This document shows, in pieces, positions 43,080-51,965 of a DNA stretch of 64,000 bases (positions are counted from its first letter, which is position 1; the number at the start of each line of letters is the position of its first letter). The notes beneath the pieces were generated by a model. The model saw only the letters and a program-made list of their open reading frames with translations, did no database searches and was not told the origin of the DNA. A program made the translations under genes and the position numbers. This stretch comes from Muricomes intestini (GTDB taxonomy: Bacteria; Bacillota; Clostridia; Lachnospirales; Lachnospiraceae), in the NCBI RefSeq assembly GCF_004346165.1, contig NZ_SLZZ01000004.1, positions 1 through 64,000 on the forward strand. Reading direction: 5' to 3'.

Positions 43080-45003
43080 GACCACAAGAATGACAACCGC
43101 ACAAGCGATCGTGAGGTTTTTGGATAATCAATATGTTCTGATGGATGGTGTAGAAACCAAATTTGTAGAAAGCTTTTTCACCATCTTTGGGCATGGGATC
43201 GCCGTAGGGTTAGGTGAGGCCCTGGACAGTGACCCGGGAAGCCTGAAAGTTTTGCAGGGACGCAATGAACAGGGAATGTGCCATGTTGCAACTGCTTACT
43301 CCAAACAGAATAACCGGCGTAAAATTATCCCCTGTGCTTCTTCGATAGGGCCGGGGGCAGCCAATATGGTGACTGCCTGTGCGACGGCAACGGTTAATAA
43401 TATTCCCCTGCTGGTATTTCCGGCTGATACCTTCGCCTCCCGGCAGCCGGATCCGGTGCTGCAGCAGCTGGAGCAGAGTAATAGTCTGGCAACAACTACA
43501 AATGATGCTTTCAAACCAGTGTGTAAGTATTGGGACCGGGTTTCCCGCCCTGAGATGTTGATGAGTGCTTTGATTAATGCCATGCGTGTCCTGACGGACC
43601 CGGCTGAGACGGGTGCCTGCTGTATCGCTCTGCCTCAGGATGTGGAAGGCGAGGCTTTTGATTTCCCAGATTATTTCTTCAAAAAACGGGTGCATCGTAT
43701 TACCAGACCTGTAGCCGCACCCGAAGAGCTGGACGATCTGGCTGAAATTATTAAAGATGCTAAGAAACCCCTTGTAATTGTAGGCGGCGGAGTACGCTAT
43801 TCTGAAGCTGGTGAAACAGTGGAGAAATTTTGCGCAGAGTTTAAGATTCCTTTTGGCGAAAGTCAGGGGGGGAAAAGTGCATGTAAATCGAGTGATCCCT
43901 ATTGTCTGGGAGGAATTGGCGTGACGGGGACCTACGCCTCAAATATAATTGCAAAAGATACGGATGTAGTTATTGCCATTGGCAGCAGATTGTCTGACTT
44001 TACTACCAGCTCCAAACACTTGTTTCGGAATCCGCAGGTACAGTTCGTAACAATTAACAATTGCCGCTATCACGCTTATAAGCTGGACGCTGTCAAAGCT
44101 GTCGGTGACGCAAAGGCGACGGTGAAAGCTTTAAGCGAAAGGTTAAGAAAGCTTGATTATCAGTCGTCCTATACGAATGAAATTGTGGATGCAAAAGCAA
44201 AATGGGATGCGGAAATGCAGCATCTTGGCAACATCGAGTATACGGGTGATGATTTTGAGCCGATGATTAAGGCAAGAGACCCCCGGACGGTTCCGGAGTT
44301 TGTTGAGCTTACGGATGGTAAGATTACGCAGACTGCAGCTCTCTATACCATCAGAGAAGTGATTGATGAAAATGCCACCCTGATTACGGCGGGTGGTTCT
44401 TTGCCAAGCTGCCTGCAGAGAATGTGGACTACCGATAAGCGAGGCGGCTATCATGCAGAATATGGCTATTCTTGTATGGGATATGAGGTGGCGGCTGCCC
44501 TGGGGGTTAAGTTTGCCCAGCCCAATGATGAAGTGTATGCTGTAGTTGGCGACTCCAGCTTCCAGATGCTTCACAGTGAAATTATGACCATTATGCAGGA
44601 GCGGCAAAAGGTTAATATTTTAATCTTTGACAACTGCGGTTTTGGCTGTATCAACAATCTGGAAATGACTCATGGCATCGGCAGTCTGGCAACCGAATTT
44701 CGTTATACTGACGGCAAAAAGCCGTGCGGAGACTTAATCCCGGTTGATTATGCCAAGATTGGCGAAGGTTATGGGCTTAAGACTTATACTTGCAAGACTA
44801 TTGCAGAACTTAAAGCAGCTTTAGAGGATGCCAAAAAGCAAGAGATTGCATGTCTGTTTGATTTGAAGGTTATTCCAAAAACTATGACCGATGGCTATGA
44901 ATCCTGGTGGAATGTGGGACAGGCGCAGGTTTCCGGGAAGAAAAGTGTTGTGGAGGCCTGGGAAGAAGTTAAGAAGGCCAGAGAAGAAGCAAGAGCCTAT
45001 TAG
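43072..45003 (+). CDS. iolD: 3D-(3,5/4)-trihydroxycyclohexane-1,2-dione hydrolase
   Basis: A 643-residue thiamine-diphosphate enzyme that opens the ring of the diketo-cyclitol. It has an N-terminal TPP-binding domain with the conserved Glu in FTIFGHGIAVGLGEAL, a central domain, and a C-terminal pyrophosphate/Mg motif GDSSFQMLHSEIMT followed by NCGFGCINN. The ATG after GAGGAGGGAAAGGAAG was chosen over one 18 bases earlier. Central enzyme of the inositol operon. Confidence 0.95.
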   Translation: MNKTTRMTTAQAIVRFLDNQYVLMDGVETKFVESFFTIFGHGIAVGLGEALDSDPGSLKVLQGRNEQGMCHVATAYSKQNNRRKIIPCASSIGPGAANMVTACATATVNNIPLLVFPADTFASRQPDPVLQQLEQSNSLATTTNDAFKPVCKYWDRVSRPEMLMSALINAMRVLTDPAETGACCIALPQDVEGEAFDFPDYFFKKRVHRITRPVAAPEELDDLAEIIKDAKKPLVIVGGGVRYSEAGETVEKFCAEFKIPFGESQGGKSACKSSDPYCLGGIGVTGTYASNIIAKDTDVVIAIGSRLSDFTTSSKHLFRNPQVQFVTINNCRYHAYKLDAVKAVGDAKATVKALSERLRKLDYQSSYTNEIVDAKAKWDAEMQHLGNIEYTGDDFEPMIKARDPRTVPEFVELTDGKITQTAALYTIREVIDENATLITAGGSLPSCLQRMWTTDKRGGYHAEYGYSCMGYEVAAALGVKFAQPNDEVYAVVGDSSFQMLHSEIMTIMQERQKVNILIFDNCGFGCINNLEMTHGIGSLATEFRYTDGKKPCGDLIPVDYAKIGEGYGLKTYTCKTIAELKAALEDAKKQEIACLFDLKVIPKTMTDGYESWWNVGQAQVSGKKSVVEAWEEVKKAREEARAY

Positions 45004-45021
45004 AAAAGGAGGAATTGTCTG

Positions 45022-45810
45022 ATGGAAGAAAAATTATTTGGTTATCCCCAGTTTGATGACCAGGGAGAAATGATTTTATCAACTTATAATAATGAATATA
45101 AAGCAATGTTGATGGATGTCCGCGTCTATCGATTAAAGGCCGGAGAAAAGCGGGTGTTTAAAAAGAACGATGAAGAGATGGCCCTTCTTTTGCTAAAGGG
45201 TAAGCTTCTTTACCGCTTTGACGGTAAAGAAGAGGCGGGAGAAAGAAAAGATGTCTTTACCGACGGCCCCTATTGTGTCCATGTCAGCAAAAATACTGAG
45301 GTAGAGGTAGAGGCACTGGCCGAGACAGAGCTCCTTGTTCAGTGTACGAAAAATGACAGGAGCTTTGAGTCAAAGTTTTACGTACCGGGGGATGCGCCCT
45401 GGAAATATTCCGCTGTCGGTAAGTTCGGCAATGTAGCCAAACGCCGTGTCAACACAATTTTTGATATTGATATTGCTCCCTACTCCAATATGGTTCTGGG
45501 CGAGGTTCTTAACGACAGGGGCAACTGGTCCGGTTATCTGCCTCACCGCCATCCTCAGCCGGAACTCTATTACTTCATGTTTGACCGGCCGGAAGGTTTT
45601 GGCGCCAGTTTTATCGGCGATGAAGTTTTTAAGAGTGTAGATAAAAGCTTTTCCGCTATTCCCGGTGGAAAGCTGCATCCCCAGGCAGCAGCACCCGGCT
45701 ATCAGATGTACACCTGCTGGATGATCCGCCACCTGGAAGGCAATCCATGGCATCAGAGCGACCGCAATGAAGACGAGGCTTACTTGTGGCTCCACGACGC
45801 GGACTTCTGA
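45022..45810 (+). CDS. iolB: 5-deoxy-glucuronate isomerase
   Basis: A 262-residue bicupin isomerase converting 5-deoxy-glucuronate to 2-deoxy-5-keto-gluconate. The second cupin has the metal-binding HRHPQPELYYFMFDRPEGFG segment and the later GGKLHPQAAAPGYQMYTCWMIRH strand. Last gene of iolC-iolD-iolB. iolE (inosose dehydratase), iolG (inositol dehydrogenase) and an inositol carrier are not in this window. Confidence 0.94.
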   Translation: MEEKLFGYPQFDDQGEMILSTYNNEYKAMLMDVRVYRLKAGEKRVFKKNDEEMALLLLKGKLLYRFDGKEEAGERKDVFTDGPYCVHVSKNTEVEVEALAETELLVQCTKNDRSFESKFYVPGDAPWKYSAVGKFGNVAKRRVNTIFDIDIAPYSNMVLGEVLNDRGNWSGYLPHRHPQPELYYFMFDRPEGFGASFIGDEVFKSVDKSFSAIPGGKLHPQAAAPGYQMYTCWMIRHLEGNPWHQSDRNEDEAYLWLHDADF

Positions 45811-45825
45811 AATATATGAATTTAA

Positions 45826-45874
45826 AAACCTCCTTTTCTCACACTGCAGGTATACAGTAGAAAAAAGGAGGTTT
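45826..45874. terminator. Bidirectional terminator between iolB and the zinc dehydrogenase
   Basis: Twelve-base perfect stem AAACCTCCTTTT/AAAAGGAGGTTT with a 25-base loop that itself contains ACTG/CAGT. Both neighbouring genes converge on it. The - strand read has the better T-rich tail. Confidence 0.8.
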
Positions 45875-45880
45875 GAAACA

Positions 45881-46915
45881 CTATTTTTCCATATTAATCA
45901 TAACCTTCATCGCCTTATCTTTTTCCTGGTCAATTGTGTCATATCCCTTTTTGAATTCCCTGAATCCGAACCGGTGGGTAATCAGGGTTTCAAATTCAAT
46001 TTTGCCGGCAGCTACAAGGTCAATGGCTTTTATGTAATCTTCTTCACGATACATAGCGCTTCCGAGAAGTGAAAGCTCATGATCTTGTACAGCTGCCATA
46101 TCGACAGTGGCGAGATCGCCAAATACGCCTACAACAATAATATGGCTTCCTTTTCTAGCATACTCGATAGCCTGCTTCATAGTAGGATTGATACCAATAC
46201 ATTCAAAAATTACATCAGCCCGATCCTTTCCACAAGCCTCAACAATTGCATCCAGTAAATTTCTCTCATTAGGATTCACTGTAGTAATACCACATTTCTG
46301 CGCTGTTGCAAGGCGGTAAGCACTTAATTCGGACAACAGGACAACCTCTGCTCCCAATGCTTTTGCTGTCTGGGCTACCAGATTACCGATGGGTCCGCCT
46401 CCAAGAACAACAGCCTTTTTACCGTGCATATCTCCTGAATAACGCCGCACTGCGTGTACGGCTACAGCTAAAGGCTCGATCATTGCACCGTGATCCCAGG
46501 ACATATCTTTTGGGAGAACAAGTGCCTTTTTGGCATCTACAACAAAATATTCACTGGCCATACCAATTGTCTGGAATCCCATGACTTTTAAGGTTTCACA
46601 ATCGTTATACATACCGTGAGTACAGGGATAACATTTTCCACATACAACCTGGGGCTGTATGGTTACTTTATCTCCGACTCTGCAGTTTGTAACTTTATTT
46701 CCAACCTCCGCTACTTCAGCGGACACTTCATGTCCCTGGACAACCGGATAATTGGTATAGGGATGCTTTCCATGATTGACATGTATGTCAGAACCACAGA
46801 TGCCGATACGCTTCATTTTAACCTTGATTTGCTCCGGCTGAACTTCAGGTATATCAACGTCCTGATATACAATATTTCCCGGTGCGGTCATAATTGCTTG
46901 TATCATCTTGTTCAT
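45881..46915 (-). CDS. Zinc-dependent medium-chain alcohol/polyol dehydrogenase
   Basis: A 344-residue MDR dehydrogenase of the sorbitol/threonine dehydrogenase type. Catalytic zinc ligands are in GICGSDIH and QGHEVSAEV. The four structural-zinc cysteines are complete (CGKCYPCTHGMYNDC). The Rossmann motif VVLGGGPIGNLVA follows, with a Glu after strand 2 (LLSELSAYR) that suggests NAD. It opens the GntR-linked island, reading away from the GntR gene, with an operator-like palindrome at its promoter. It probably oxidises a polyol or cyclitol hydroxyl to a ketone. Confidence 0.9.
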   Translation of the reverse strand: MNKMIQAIMTAPGNIVYQDVDIPEVQPEQIKVKMKRIGICGSDIHVNHGKHPYTNYPVVQGHEVSAEVAEVGNKVTNCRVGDKVTIQPQVVCGKCYPCTHGMYNDCETLKVMGFQTIGMASEYFVVDAKKALVLPKDMSWDHGAMIEPLAVAVHAVRRYSGDMHGKKAVVLGGGPIGNLVAQTAKALGAEVVLLSELSAYRLATAQKCGITTVNPNERNLLDAIVEACGKDRADVIFECIGINPTMKQAIEYARKGSHIIVVGVFGDLATVDMAAVQDHELSLLGSAMYREEDYIKAIDLVAAGKIEFETLITHRFGFREFKKGYDTIDQEKDKAMKVMINMEK

Positions 46916-46950
46916 TGTTCATCTCTCCTTTTAGAATTTGATACTATATA

Positions 46951-46995
46951 GTAATGTAATATCATTATATTACCACGGAGGCAAAGGATTTACAA
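46951..46995 (-). promoter_or_regulatory. Promoter and operator of the zinc dehydrogenase gene
   Basis: On the - strand TTGTAA (46995-46990), 17-base spacer, TAATAT (46972-46967). A 23-base imperfect palindrome with arms GTAATGTAAT and ATTATATTAC (46951-46973) covers the -10 and initial transcribed region. It belongs to the TRTWATWAYA site family found throughout the island. Confidence 0.65.
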
Positions 46996-46996
46996 G

Positions 46997-47208
46997 CGCA
47001 AAGTCATGCTTTTTCATGCAAGCATGAAACGCATAACCTTTTGACCCTTGATACCTACGGATTGCTACGCACTTTGTGCTCCCGCAATCCTAAAAACATT
47101 CGAAATCCGCTCTATTCGGGCTACTTTCTCATGTTTTATGGGTCCCAAGGTCATGCTTTTTCATGCAGGCGTGAAACGCATGACCTTTTGACCCTGGTAT
47201 CATAATAT
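46997..47208 (+). repeat. 146-bp structured repeat (family C), one full and one partial copy
   Basis: Begins with only the GTCATGC/GCATAAC hairpin of one unit and continues into a complete second unit (GGATTGC/GCAATCC, GCTC/GGGC, GGTCATGC/GCATGACC). It differs from the 37-kb array at scattered positions, for example CTCTATTCGGGCTAC. It lies between the divergent dehydrogenase and GntR genes. Confidence 0.9.
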
Positions 47209-47232
47209 AAAAGCTATTGATTTTTTACGATA

Positions 47233-47256
47233 TTATGTTATTATATAATTACATAA
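47233..47256 (+). promoter_or_regulatory. Operator of the GntR gene (24-base palindrome)
   Basis: A 24-base palindrome with arms TTATGTTATTA and TAATTACATAA; a single symmetric pair is mismatched. A TATAAT hexamer lies in its right half (47244-47249), so binding would block transcription of the gntR-kinase unit. This is the longest of the island's palindromes and fits autoregulation. The remaining bases up to the GntR start (47257-47357) show nothing else clear. Confidence 0.7.
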
Positions 47257-47357
47257 GGATATTTATACAAAGCACGCATTAAGTTCTTGCGGCGAAAAAG
47301 CCTCTATGTTACAATGTTCATAAATAACTATAATAAAAATAGCAGGAGGACATTGTA

Positions 47358-48125
47358 ATGTTAGATAAAGTAGAAAAAATTAATAAATCGGTTCCTATTC
47401 CCTTGTATTTTCAACTGAAAGAACTTATTTTAGCAGAAATTAAAGAGGGCAATTACAAAAGCGGAGACATGATTCCGACGGAAAAGGATATCAGTGATAC
47501 ATTTCAGATTAGCCGGACTACAGTGAGGCAGGCCATTACTGAATTGGTGCAGGAAGGATGGTTGTATCGGGTAAAAAGCAAGGGGACTTTTGTATCTCAG
47601 CCTAAGATTACTCAAGAGTATATCCGCAAGATTGAAAGCTTTAATGATCAGATGTATCGTATGGGAGTGGAACCTAGCACAGAAGTGCTGGAGCTTAAGA
47701 CTATGAAAGGAATGGAAGCAGGAGATTTGGTGGTCAAGGCGCTGGAGATTGCAGAAAATGACTCTGTCATTTTCCTATACAGGAAGAGAATGGCGGATGG
47801 AGAGCCTATTGTAACGACCAAAACCTACCTCCCTTTTTCGGAATGCGAATTTTTGCTGACCCACGACCTGAATACAGAGCAGCTATACAGTATCCTTTCT
47901 CAGAAAGAGGAAACGAGGATATTCAGGATTGAGAGAACAGTGGAGGCGATTGAGGCAAAAGCAGAGGATGTAAAGCTTTTGCAGATGAAGAGGGGAAAAC
48001 CAATACAGTATTTTATTTCCACCGGCTATAATGCGTACGGCAAGCCTATTGAATATACCTTATCCAGATACCGCGGGGACAGGAACAAATTTGAAGTAAC
48101 TGTGTTCCCGGAGAATAAAAGTTAA
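47358..48125 (+). CDS. GntR-family regulator (HutC/UTRA subfamily)
   Basis: A 255-residue repressor: N-terminal winged helix (VPIPLYFQLKELILAEIKEG, DMIPTEKDISDTFQISRTTVRQAI, GTFVSQPK) and C-terminal UTRA ligand-binding domain (FNDQMYRMGVEPSTEVL, FLYRKRMADGEPIV, and GYNAYGKPIEYTLSRYRGDRNKFEV). Such proteins bind phosphorylated sugars or small acids. It is the only dedicated regulator inside the island and the best candidate to bind the palindromes in front of its operons. GCAGGAGG precedes the start. Confidence 0.92.
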   Translation: MLDKVEKINKSVPIPLYFQLKELILAEIKEGNYKSGDMIPTEKDISDTFQISRTTVRQAITELVQEGWLYRVKSKGTFVSQPKITQEYIRKIESFNDQMYRMGVEPSTEVLELKTMKGMEAGDLVVKALEIAENDSVIFLYRKRMADGEPIVTTKTYLPFSECEFLLTHDLNTEQLYSILSQKEETRIFRIERTVEAIEAKAEDVKLLQMKRGKPIQYFISTGYNAYGKPIEYTLSRYRGDRNKFEVTVFPENKS

Positions 48126-48250
48126 GTCAAAGACCTCGCAGCAAGCTACGAGGCATCAAATTTGCGGCGCAGCGAGCTGCGAGGTCTTTGACCCTCGCGG
48201 CAGTCGCCAAGGTCAAGTGAGCTTGACTTTGGCTCGTTGCCCGCGGGAAT
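48125..48250 (+). repeat. Double-hairpin repeat (family B), copy 3
   Basis: Begins on the last base of the GntR stop codon and ends 19 bases before the kinase start. The first stem pairs GTCAAAGACCTCGCAGC with GCTGCGAGGTCTTTGAC. The second pairs CTCGCGGCA with TGCCCGCGGG around an inner stem GTCAAG/CTTGAC. That inner stem differs entirely from the GGAAATGC/GCATTTCC of copy 1 but is equally self-complementary. Confidence 0.88.
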
Positions 48251-48269
48251 AGAGGAGGAGCAGAGCAGG

Positions 48270-49796
48270 ATGGCGAAATATATCTTGGCACATGATCTTG
48301 GCACTTCGGGCAATAAAGCTACATTATTTTCAGAGGATGGCCGCTTAATAAAAAGTGAAGTATTTCCCTATGATACTCATTATTTTAACGATACATGGGT
48401 AGAACAGAATGGGGATGACTGGTGGAATGCCGTTTGCAGGACAAGTATGAATCTGATTACATCGACAGGTATTAACACAAAGGAAATCGGTGCAGTCAGT
48501 TTCAGCGGTCAGATGATGGGGTGTCTGTGTGTAGATAGAGATAGAAAGCCACTCAGGCCATCCATCATATGGGCGGATCAGAGAGCGCAGAAGCAGAGTG
48601 CTCAGATTGAAGCCCATATGAGCCAGCAGGAGTTTTACCACATTGTAGGGCATCGCAATACCGCCTCCTATGGTATTCAAAAGCTAATGTGGATACGTGA
48701 TAATGAACCTGATATTTATGAACAGACTTATAAGGTACTGAATGCAAAAGACTATATCGTACTGAAACTGACGGGGAAATTTTATACGGAGCCATCGGAT
48801 GCGAACAGTATGGCATGTTTCGATTTAAACACCTTTCAATGGTCTGAAAAGATACTGAAATATGCAGATATCAATCCGGATAAATTGCCGGAGATAAAGC
48901 CCTCCACATTTATTGCCGGCGGTGTTACGGCTGAGGCTGCAGCAGAAACCGGACTCGCAGAAGGCACTCCGGTTGTAATGGGAGGCGGCGACGGTGTTGT
49001 TGCAAACATTGGATGCGGCTCCATTGCCCCAGGGAAGACTTACTGTTGTATGGGAACTTCGGCATGGATTACGACAACTGCCGAAAAGCCGATTTTTGAT
49101 GAGCAGATGCGGACGGTGACCTGGGCCCATGTGATTCCGGGATTGTACGCACCCAACGGAACCATGCAGTATGCAGGAGGTTCCTATAATTGGCTGAAAA
49201 ACACAATCTGTACTATGGAATCTTATAGGGCAAAAGAGTCCGGAATATCGCCTTATATATATATGAATGAGTTGATTGAAAAAAGCCCGGCAGGTGCAAA
49301 TGGAACTATTTTTCTTCCTTATCTTTTGGGAGAGCGTGCACCTCGCTGGAACCCTGATGCAAAAGGTGCATGGATTGGAATGAAACCGGAAACAACCCGG
49401 GGAGATATGCTGCGAAGTGTACTGGAGGGTGTGACCATGAACCTATCTATCTGCCTTGATATTCTACGTACGCAGTTAAGAATTGATGAGATCACAGTTG
49501 TAGGCGGAGGGGCAAAAGGCGAGATATGGCGTCAAATCATGGCAGATGTATATAATGCAAAAATACAGGTGCCTTCTCTTCTGGAGGAGGGAAGCTCCAT
49601 GGGTGCAGCTGTTATAGGCGGAGTTGGAGCCGGCATTTTTAAGGATTTTACGGCAATCGACAGGTTCATTAATATTGAATCTGTACATACTCCAAAACCA
49701 GAAACAGTAAAGGCATATGAACCAGTCAAAAAAGCGTTTGATGCATATTATTTTGCATTGGAAAGTATTTACAAAAAAGTGGCAAGATGTGTCTGA
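48270..49796 (+). CDS. FGGY-family carbohydrate kinase
   Basis: A 508-residue sugar, polyol or aldonate kinase: YILAHDLGTSGNKATLF at the start, FSGQMMGCLCVD in the substrate domain, GTSAWITTT, and the C-terminal VVGGGAKGEIWRQIMADVY motif. AGGAGGAG lies just upstream of the chosen ATG; an in-frame start 33 bases earlier is inside the repeat. Closest in look to xylulokinase/gluconokinase-like enzymes. Cotranscribed with the GntR gene. It should phosphorylate an intermediate made by the island's dehydrogenases or lactonases. Confidence 0.9.
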   Translation: MAKYILAHDLGTSGNKATLFSEDGRLIKSEVFPYDTHYFNDTWVEQNGDDWWNAVCRTSMNLITSTGINTKEIGAVSFSGQMMGCLCVDRDRKPLRPSIIWADQRAQKQSAQIEAHMSQQEFYHIVGHRNTASYGIQKLMWIRDNEPDIYEQTYKVLNAKDYIVLKLTGKFYTEPSDANSMACFDLNTFQWSEKILKYADINPDKLPEIKPSTFIAGGVTAEAAAETGLAEGTPVVMGGGDGVVANIGCGSIAPGKTYCCMGTSAWITTTAEKPIFDEQMRTVTWAHVIPGLYAPNGTMQYAGGSYNWLKNTICTMESYRAKESGISPYIYMNELIEKSPAGANGTIFLPYLLGERAPRWNPDAKGAWIGMKPETTRGDMLRSVLEGVTMNLSICLDILRTQLRIDEITVVGGGAKGEIWRQIMADVYNAKIQVPSLLEEGSSMGAAVIGGVGAGIFKDFTAIDRFINIESVHTPKPETVKAYEPVKKAFDAYYFALESIYKKVARCV

Positions 49797-49879
49797 ACCC
49801 ACGCACAGATCCTGTCAGTGTGTTCTGTTGGCCGCTTTTGCTACGTCAAACATCGTTGCCATATATGTACCTGCCTTCT

Positions 49880-50743
49880 CTAAGATGTTTCTATTATAAC
49901 AGTTTGTCCGGACCTTATGCAATATACTTTGCGGTCAATTAGCATCCAGACATCCAGACAGGATGGGTTATAAATATAATCTCCGGAGGCAGAGTACACA
50001 AGATGCTTCACAGAATTTATATATTCACAGATTTCCCCATTTGTAGCATACCAGACGTCTTTTTTTTCAGAGGCGGTTTTCAGAAATTTTTCGATATCAT
50101 TCCACTGTTGATATGCATCAAATTCATAAGAATGCCCCCAAACATAGAATAGTAAGGGTGAATGGGGGAAAGTGTCATCCGCTGGTTTAATAAATTCCTC
50201 TAATAAATCAAAGAGACAGCCTTCTGTGTGATGACAGGTGGGGTGCCATTCCAGAAAATCCGAAGGCAAATTAAAGCGATGGGTACTGCAGGTCGTTCGG
50301 GAATAAGTGATTCCGCAGCTTTTGGCAGCATCTTTTACATTCTGATTGTAGGTGCCAAATGGATAGGCCATGCCTGTAACCGGAGTGTATATAAGCTCCT
50401 CTAATTCTTTTCTGCACTCTGCAATCTCATAAGCAGCCATATTTTGAGGGACTCTGGCAAGATCAGGATGAGTCATGGAGTGTACAGCAATTTCCTGTGA
50501 AGCATAAATCCTGCAAATTTCCTCTTTTTTAAACTTGTAGTGACTTACATCAATTCCGGGCTGAACCAGATGATCCCTGTCCCCCATAAGCCCTGGGTTC
50601 AGGTTAAAAGTTCCCTTTATCTGATATCGCTTCATAAGTGTAATCAGGCGTTCATCCTGTGTAATACCGTCATCATAACTTAAAGTCAGGGCTTTTTTTC
50701 TCCCCTTGGGGAATAGAAGCGTGTCTTGTCGCAATCTTAACAT
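49880..50743 (-). CDS. Polysaccharide deacetylase family protein
   Basis: A 287-residue CE4/NodB-type protein without signal peptide, hence cytosolic. The metal site is present: LSYDDG (Asp pair) and HSMTHPDLAR (H-x3-H). The YPFGTYN segment and LLFYVWGHSYEFD complete the fold. The ATG was chosen because AAAGGA lies six bases before it; an upstream GTG overlaps that site. A cytosolic location points to a small amide or N-acetyl sugar substrate rather than cell-wall polymer. It has its own promoter and stands between the kinase and the dehydrogenase operon. Confidence 0.88.
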   Translation of the reverse strand: MLRLRQDTLLFPKGRKKALTLSYDDGITQDERLITLMKRYQIKGTFNLNPGLMGDRDHLVQPGIDVSHYKFKKEEICRIYASQEIAVHSMTHPDLARVPQNMAAYEIAECRKELEELIYTPVTGMAYPFGTYNQNVKDAAKSCGITYSRTTCSTHRFNLPSDFLEWHPTCHHTEGCLFDLLEEFIKPADDTFPHSPLLFYVWGHSYEFDAYQQWNDIEKFLKTASEKKDVWYATNGEICEYINSVKHLVYSASGDYIYNPSCLDVWMLIDRKVYCIRSGQTVIIETS

Positions 50744-50867
50744 AATTTGTCCTTTCACAGATACAGGGAATCCAGCCCTATACGCAAACTTCCCTGCAGC
50801 GTCATAGGAGCCGTTTCCCTGGTTTTTATTTTGCTCCCTTAATCAGGAGCGTGTTAAGTTTGAAACT

Positions 50868-50896
50868 ATTTTAATAGACATCGTTTCATTCGTCAA
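50868..50896 (-). promoter_or_regulatory. Promoter of the deacetylase gene
   Basis: On the - strand TTGACG, 17-base spacer, TAAAAT. Between it and the gene is a GCTCC/GGAGC hairpin near 50834-50850. No TRTWATWAYA palindrome was seen here, so this gene may lie outside the island's regulon. Confidence 0.6.
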
Positions 50897-50973
50897 TACT
50901 CAATACATCAAATTTGTAATAAAATCCAAGTATAATTTGACTTTCAACATCAATGCATGCATTTTAACGGCAC

Positions 50974-51927
50974 TTATTTATTTACAATAAACCGGCATTC
51001 TTTTCCGCTTAGGACATCAATGAGATTTTTAATGGCAGCGTGAGCCATATTATCGGTGGCTTCTTTCGTATGAGCGCCCGTATGGGGAGTTACAACCACA
51101 TTGTCTAGCTCAAATAATTTAGAATCGGTGGGTGGCTCTATTTCAAAGGCATCCAGCCCCAAACCTCCCAGCCGGGCCTCCTTCAATGCATGCCATGCGG
51201 CATCTTCGTCAATGATTCCTCCCCTGGATGTGTTGATAAGTATGGCAGTTGGTTTCATCCGGGTAATGACATCTTTGTCTATAAGGTGCCTGGTGGAATC
51301 TGTAAGGGGGAGGTGAAGACTGATGACATCGGCCGCTTCTATGACTTCATCAAAAATACGGATCCCAATATTATGGTTGGAACAATAGCCCTCATCTATG
51401 TAGGGGTCATACGCTATAATGGTCATTCCCAGTCCCGCGGCGCACCTGGCAACTACCTTTCCTATAGCTCCCAGCCCCATAATCCCCAGAGTCTTTCCTT
51501 TTAATTCTATACCTGTGGAACGGATCCATTTTCCACTACGTGTTTCTCTATCCAGATATGTAATGTTCCTGGCCAGAGCGAGCATAAGGGAGAGGGCCAG
51601 TTCTCCCACGGCTTCTGCATTTACACCGGGGGTGTTGGTTACCGGAATGCCGTTTGTCCTGGCAGCGGCAATGTCTACCCGGTCATAGCCTGCACCATAG
51701 CGGGATATGACTTTAAGGTTTGGGCAGGAGCGGATGACTTTTTCTGTGACATAATCCAGGCCGGCTACATAGCCGTCACAGTCTTTCAACAATGGAATTA
51801 ATTCGTCCTCTGACAGAGGGCGTCCCAATTTATTGAATATAAGATTGTCTGAAAATTCCTGCAGGGTTTTCAGCACCTCCCCGCCCTTGTCCGGCTGCAG
51901 GGAGGTTGGCGTTACTAATATTTTCAT
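50974..51927 (-). CDS. D-isomer-specific 2-hydroxyacid dehydrogenase (phosphoglycerate dehydrogenase-like)
   Basis: A 317-residue NAD-dependent dehydrogenase. It contains the coenzyme motif MGLGAIGKVVARCA, the catalytic Arg region LINTSRGGIIDE, a Glu in the FEIEPP segment, and the catalytic His in VVTPHTGAHT. It reduces a 2-keto acid or oxidises a D-2-hydroxy acid. Last gene of the five-gene - strand operon led by the shikimate-dehydrogenase-like gene. GGAGG upstream of the chosen ATG fixes the start. Confidence 0.9.
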   Translation of the reverse strand: MKILVTPTSLQPDKGGEVLKTLQEFSDNLIFNKLGRPLSEDELIPLLKDCDGYVAGLDYVTEKVIRSCPNLKVISRYGAGYDRVDIAAARTNGIPVTNTPGVNAEAVGELALSLMLALARNITYLDRETRSGKWIRSTGIELKGKTLGIMGLGAIGKVVARCAAGLGMTIIAYDPYIDEGYCSNHNIGIRIFDEVIEAADVISLHLPLTDSTRHLIDKDVITRMKPTAILINTSRGGIIDEDAAWHALKEARLGGLGLDAFEIEPPTDSKLFELDNVVVTPHTGAHTKEATDNMAHAAIKNLIDVLSGKECRFIVNK

Positions 51928-51965
51928 AAGAATAAATACCTCCTGATATCTCAATATGCAGTGTT

